From Rhizobium sp. Root708 (GTDB taxonomy: Bacteria > Pseudomonadota > Alphaproteobacteria > Rhizobiales > Rhizobiaceae), in the NCBI RefSeq assembly GCF_001429725.1, contig NZ_LMHV01000011.1:25118-72309 (forward strand): DNA of 47,192 nt, read 5' to 3'. A program made the position numbers and the translations under genes. The notes under the pieces were generated by a model. The model was not told the origin of the DNA, searched no databases, and saw only the letters and a list, made by a program, of their open reading frames with translations. Of this stretch, positions 43,815 to 47,192 are shown in pieces; position 1 is the stretch's first letter, and each line of letters starts with the position of its first letter.

Positions 43815-44141
43815 AGCGACATTGTGAAATTCGCTCGAGCGGCAGGCATTCGCGAATCCACCATCCTGCGCAGGCATGTGTTGAAGTTGATCTCCATACC
43901 GCTTGTGACCGTCTTCGGCCTGGAACTTGGCTCGACCCTTGCCTTTGCCGTCGTCACCGAAACAATTTTCTCTTGGCCCGGCCTCGGCAAATTGATCATC
44001 GACAGCATTACGTCGCTGGATCGGCCGGTTATGGCCGCCTACCTCATGCTCGTCGCGCTGCTCTTCATCGTCATCAATCTCCTCGTCGATCTTGTCTACG
44101 GCTTGCTCGATCCTCGCTTGCGAAAGGCCCGCATCGGATGA
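43815..44141 (+). pseudogene. dppB: Peptide-type ABC permease B, 5'-truncated
   Basis: Only the last 109 residues remain: SDIVKFARAAGIRESTILRR, LISIPLVTVFGLELGSTLAF, VTETIFSWPGLGKLIIDSI and a final TM helix ending LVYGLLDPRLRKARIG. This is the standard C-terminus of DppB/OppB-type permeases, including the WPGLG motif. The N-terminal two thirds are replaced by the IS66 fragment and the ATPase segment. The stop overlaps the ATG of the next gene (ATGA), preserving the original operon layout. Confidence 0.88.
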
Positions 44142-45008
44142 GCCATACCCCATCTTCGCTCTTTCTAGCCGACTTCCTTCAAAACAGGGTTGCGGCTGCA
44201 GCCGCAGTGGTTCTCGCAGCCATATTCTGGCGGTTGCGGCCCCTCTGTTGACCCCCCAGAATCCTTATGACCTTGCCCATCTCGTGTTGCGCGATGCACG
44301 CCGGGCGCCGGGGCTCATAGGCTCCGGAGGATATCGGCATTGGCTCGGAACCGACGCCCAGGGCCGCGATCTTCTGTCGGCAATCGCCTACGGATTGCGC
44401 ATTTCACTCCAGATGGGCCTGGTGGCCAGTGGGATCGCCTTCGCGATTGGCGCGCTGGTCGGCTGTACGGCAGCTTTCGTGGGTGGTCGCACTGAAGTTC
44501 TTGCAATGCGCGTCGTCGACCTGCAGCTCTCATTTCCTGTGATTTTGCTGGCTTTCGTGATTGCCGCACTGCTTGGCCAGGGGCGCTATCAGCTCATCCT
44601 TGCGCTGATCGCCGCGCAGTATGCATATTCGCCCGTACTGCTCACGGAGCCGCCTTCGCCGAAAGGCGGAAGGATTATGTCGAGGCGGCGCTTTCCATTC
44701 CGCTGCCGCCTTGGCTCGTCGTCTTGCGCCATATCCTGCCAAACGCACTTCCGCCCTTAATCGTCGTGGCAACGGTTCAGATGGCGAGTGCGATCTCGCT
44801 TGAGGCCACGCTTTCGTTTCTCGGCGTTGGCTTGCCTCCGACCGAGCCTTCACTCGGCATGCTGATCGCCAACGGCTTCCAATATCTGCTGTCGGGTCGC
44901 TATTGGATCTCCATCTATCCAGGTATTGCCCTGATCCTCTTTATCGTCTCCCTCAACCTGGTCGGCGACCAGGTACGTGATCAGCTTAACCCCAGGCTTC
45001 GCCGATGA
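44138..45008 (+). pseudogene. dppC: Peptide-type ABC permease C with two frameshifts
   Basis: DppC/OppC-type sequence passes through three frames. From the ATG at 44138 it reads FLQNRVAAAAAVVLAAI, then from about 44222 ILAVAAPLLTPQNPYDL, HWLGTDAQGRDLLSAIAYGL and LAMRVVDLQLSFPVILLAFV. Near 44626-44630 it shifts again to ARTAHGAAFAERRKDYVEAA (the EAA loop region), RHILPNALPPLIVVATVQMA and LSFLGVGLPPTEPSLGMLI. Each break is explained by one base lost. The product cannot be made intact. The stop overlaps the next ATG (ATGA at 45005-45008). Confidence 0.88.
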
Positions 45009-46722
45009 TCTCCGCTTCTGGAGATCGACGATCTGAGGACGGTCTTTCCCGGCGCCCGGGGCGAGATCAAGGCCGTTGACGGAGTGTCGTTGTCGTTGAT
45101 TGCGGGCGAGGTGCACGGCCTCGTTGGCGAATCCGGATCGGGCAAATCCATCACCGGCTTCTCGATCATCGGTCTCGTGGATGAGCCCGAGCATATTGCC
45201 GGAGGGTCGATCAAGTTCGAAGGGCGGGAATTGATCGGATTGCCGGACGAGGAACTGCGGAAGATACGCGGGAAGACGATCTCCATGGTCTTCCAGGACC
45301 CAATGATGGCCCTCAATCCGGTGTTGGACATCAAAACCCAGATCCGGTTGGCGCTCGAGGCACACGAAAAGGTTTCAACCGCGCAAGCGCGAGAAAGAGC
45401 AATCGAGGCCCTGGCGCGCGTGCGTATCGATGAGCCAGAGCAAAAGGTGGATTTCTATCCGCACCAGTTTTCAGGCGGCATGCGGCAGCGCGTTGCCATC
45501 GCAATCGCGCTCTTGCATCGCCCCAAGCTCATCATCTGCGATGAGCCGACGACAGCCCTTGATGTCTCGGTTCAGTCAGAGATCCTGAAGGAAATGAAGG
45601 CGCTCGTTGCCGAATTGGGAACGACGCTCATATGGATCAGTCACGATCTTGCGACCGATCGCATCGATCGCAGATCGGATTGCCGTGATGCGAACCGGGC
45701 GCATCGTTGAAATAGGCCCCGCCGGTGACGTCTTAACGAAGCCGCAGCACGCCTATACGAGGGCTCTTCTCGACGCCGTGCCCTCACGCTCGCGCCCCGG
45801 GCAACTGCTGGTGCGATCCGCAGAACTTGAAAGCGCGCAGCCACCGGCACGCAAGGCAATCGCCGTGGGCCTTCCGCCCAGTGGACATCCTCTTCTCGTG
45901 ATTGAGAAGGCAACGAAAACCTTCGAGGAGAAAGCCGGCGTGCTGTCGGCTGTCGCCAGGAGATTTGGCAGGATCAAACAATCGCCTTCGGTACATGCCG
46001 TCGACGGCGTGAGCCTTGCTCTGAAACGAGGCGAAGTATTGGGCCTTGTCGGGGAGTCCGGTTCAGGAAAGTCGACACTGGGGCGCATGGCTGCCGGCAT
46101 CATGGCGCCCACACATGGTAGTGTCCTGCTGGCCGGAAATCCGGTGATGAGCGAAGGGGGAAACCCCCGCAAGATCACGACACGTATCCAGACGGTGTTC
46201 CAGGATCCGTTTTCTTCTCTGAACGGGCGAATGCGGATCGGGGCGATCCTGGCGGAAGGCCCCCTGGCGTATGGCCTTGTACGTCGCGGCGAAGCCCGCG
46301 ACTATGTCACACAGTGACTATCGGCGGTCGGTCTGGATCCGTCCGCCGCAGACCGTTTTCCTCACCAATTTTCCGGGGGGCAGCGGCAGCGTGTCGCAAT
46401 CGCGCGCGCGCTTGCCATGCAGCCGGATGTGGTCGTTTGCGACGAGCCTGTTGCATCGCTTGACGTTTCGATCCAGGCGCAAGTCATCAACCTCCTGATC
46501 CGGTTGCGTGCAGAACTCGACCTGTCCCTGATATTCATCAGTCATGACCTTTCAGTCGTGCGGCACCTCTGCGATCGAGTGGCCGTCATGCATCGCGGCC
46601 GGATCGTCGAGCAGGGTGCCAGCGAGGCAATTCACAACAGGCCGCAGCACGAATACACCAAGCGCCTGCTTGCGGCTGCGCCGACCCTGCCTACGGTCAG
46701 CCAGCCGATCTCCTTGCAATAG
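45005..46722 (+). pseudogene. Dual ATPase (DppD-DppF fusion) with two frameshifts and a nonsense codon
   Basis: Reconstruction gives one polypeptide of about 570 residues with two ATPase domains. The first has Walker A GLVGESGSGKS, signature FSGGMRQRVAIAIALL and Walker B IICDEPTTALDVSVQ. After a linker (TRALLDAVPSRSRPGQLL) the second has GLVGESGSGKSTLGRMAAG, signature [18 protein letters not shown] and Walker B VVVCDEPVASLDVSIQAQ. Breaks: near 45014 between the ATG and LLEIDDLRTVFPG; near 45656-45660 after WISHDLAT; and an in-frame TGA at 46315-46317 between DYVTQ and LSAVGLDPSAADRF. The two-in-one ATPase layout is like GsiA-type glutathione/peptide importers. Confidence 0.85.
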
Positions 46723-46946
46723 GCACCTTCGCATCACTCTTGGTGCGACAAGCGAAGACAGTTGGCGCGCCACGGACGACTTGGCGTGCGTTTCTTTGCG
46801 GAACCCTTTTCAGGGGCTTCCCAATACCGTTTCGGCTTTTGACCGCCTTGGCCAAAGAAACGTTCCCGAGCCGTCGGAAAACTAGAATATAAAATCCAGT
46901 ATTGGTTAGTTGCTAGGATCAGGTATCCTCAACAACGGACACGCTG
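46723..46946. other. Leader of the dppA-like remnant
   Basis: No gene is seen in these 224 bases. The last 60 are AT-rich (gaatataaaatccagtattg) and may have held a promoter for the binding-protein gene. Confidence 0.35.
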
Positions 46947-47165
46947 ATGTCTTCCTATCGAAAAATCCTCAGTCTCAGCCTGGGACTGATCGCAGCCACC
47001 GCCTCCTTCAGCGTTGCGTGGTCGGCCGACCAGCCCACCAACGGCAGCACGCTCGTCTATCTTGAGCAACAGTCTCACGCCAATCTCTACCCACCGGCCG
47101 GCGGGTTCTATCCCAATGGTGGGGTCCTCAACCTCTCAAACCGCTACTATTGCGCCGCCCATTAA
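46947..47165 (+). pseudogene. dppA: Peptide-type ABC substrate-binding protein, truncated after about 60 residues
   Basis: The product starts with a signal peptide (ILSLSLGLIAATASFSVAWS) and continues GSTLVYLEQQSHANLYPPAG, then GFYPNGGVLNLSN. I recall this N-terminus from peptide-type binding proteins of the KPN_01854 family, which normally continue with QITDKL.. for about 500 residues. Here the pattern ends near 47130 and the frame stops at 47165. A different frame then reads TATIAPPIKSDRYLKKV to the window edge, possibly the front or inside of another gene. I read this as a deletion junction. Confidence 0.65.
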
Positions 47166-47192
47166 GTCCGACCGTTATTTGAAGAAAGTGCG

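Overview
The window reads as accessory DNA of a rhizobium-type alphaproteobacterium (Rhizobium/Sinorhizobium/Agrobacterium/Mesorhizobium group). The evidence is high GC with rhizobial-type proteins throughout: a UgpBAEC-like importer, a FixJ/NodW-like response regulator, a 2-oxoglutarate dehydrogenase E1 gene without its E2/E3 partners, and an ilvB without ilvH. Metabolic paralogues, ABC importers, efflux genes, an IS66 scrap and many broken genes suggest a plasmid or secondary replicon. I see no rRNA, complete tRNA, CRISPR array or replication origin.

Layout. 1-6.0 kb is mostly decayed: a frameshifted MFS transporter running off the left edge, a frameshifted nucleotidyltransferase, a sulfatase split over three frames, a small intact membrane protein and the tail of an SDR gene. 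6.3-9.2 kb is an intact E1o gene (sucA-like), followed by an ArsR-type regulator. From 20.1 kb leftwards to 10.1 kb lies a minus-strand array: HlyD adaptor, 14-TM MFS pump, a class III nucleotide cyclase broken by a small deletion, aldo/keto reductase, SnoaL-like protein, TetR regulator, acetolactate synthase, Mug DNA glycosylase and GlxA-type regulator. Its promoter carries a 16-bp perfect palindrome inside a 17-bp -35/-10 spacer. 20.4-22.8 kb holds a MOSC/ferredoxin-reductase fusion and a peroxiredoxin-like gene. 22.8-26.5 kb holds a large OmpR-wHTH/STAND regulator divergent from a response regulator that ends at an in-frame amber codon. An ABC exporter, a small membrane protein and a Nudix hydrolase follow.

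30.7-41.5 kb is the best-preserved block. A LacI-family gene is divergent from afuABC-like genes, an inositol-monophosphatase-family gene and ugpBAEC. In other bacteria, AfuA-type proteins bind hexose phosphates and Ugp imports glycerol-3-phosphate, so I infer a LacI-controlled organophosphate uptake locus with its own phosphatase. Two copies of TTGCAA-N3-TGTGCAA flank the divergent promoters, and a third site with the same arm geometry lies upstream of the sucA-like gene.

41.5-47.2 kb is decayed again: an unrecognised frameshifted remnant, an intact AAA/ORC-like ATPase of apparently lower GC flanked by a 9-bp direct repeat, an IS66 transposase fragment, and a peptide-type ABC operon (B, C, DF, A) in which every gene is truncated, frameshifted or has a nonsense codon. 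The lesions cluster in a few loci while long neighbouring genes are clean, which favours pseudogene decay over random sequencing error.
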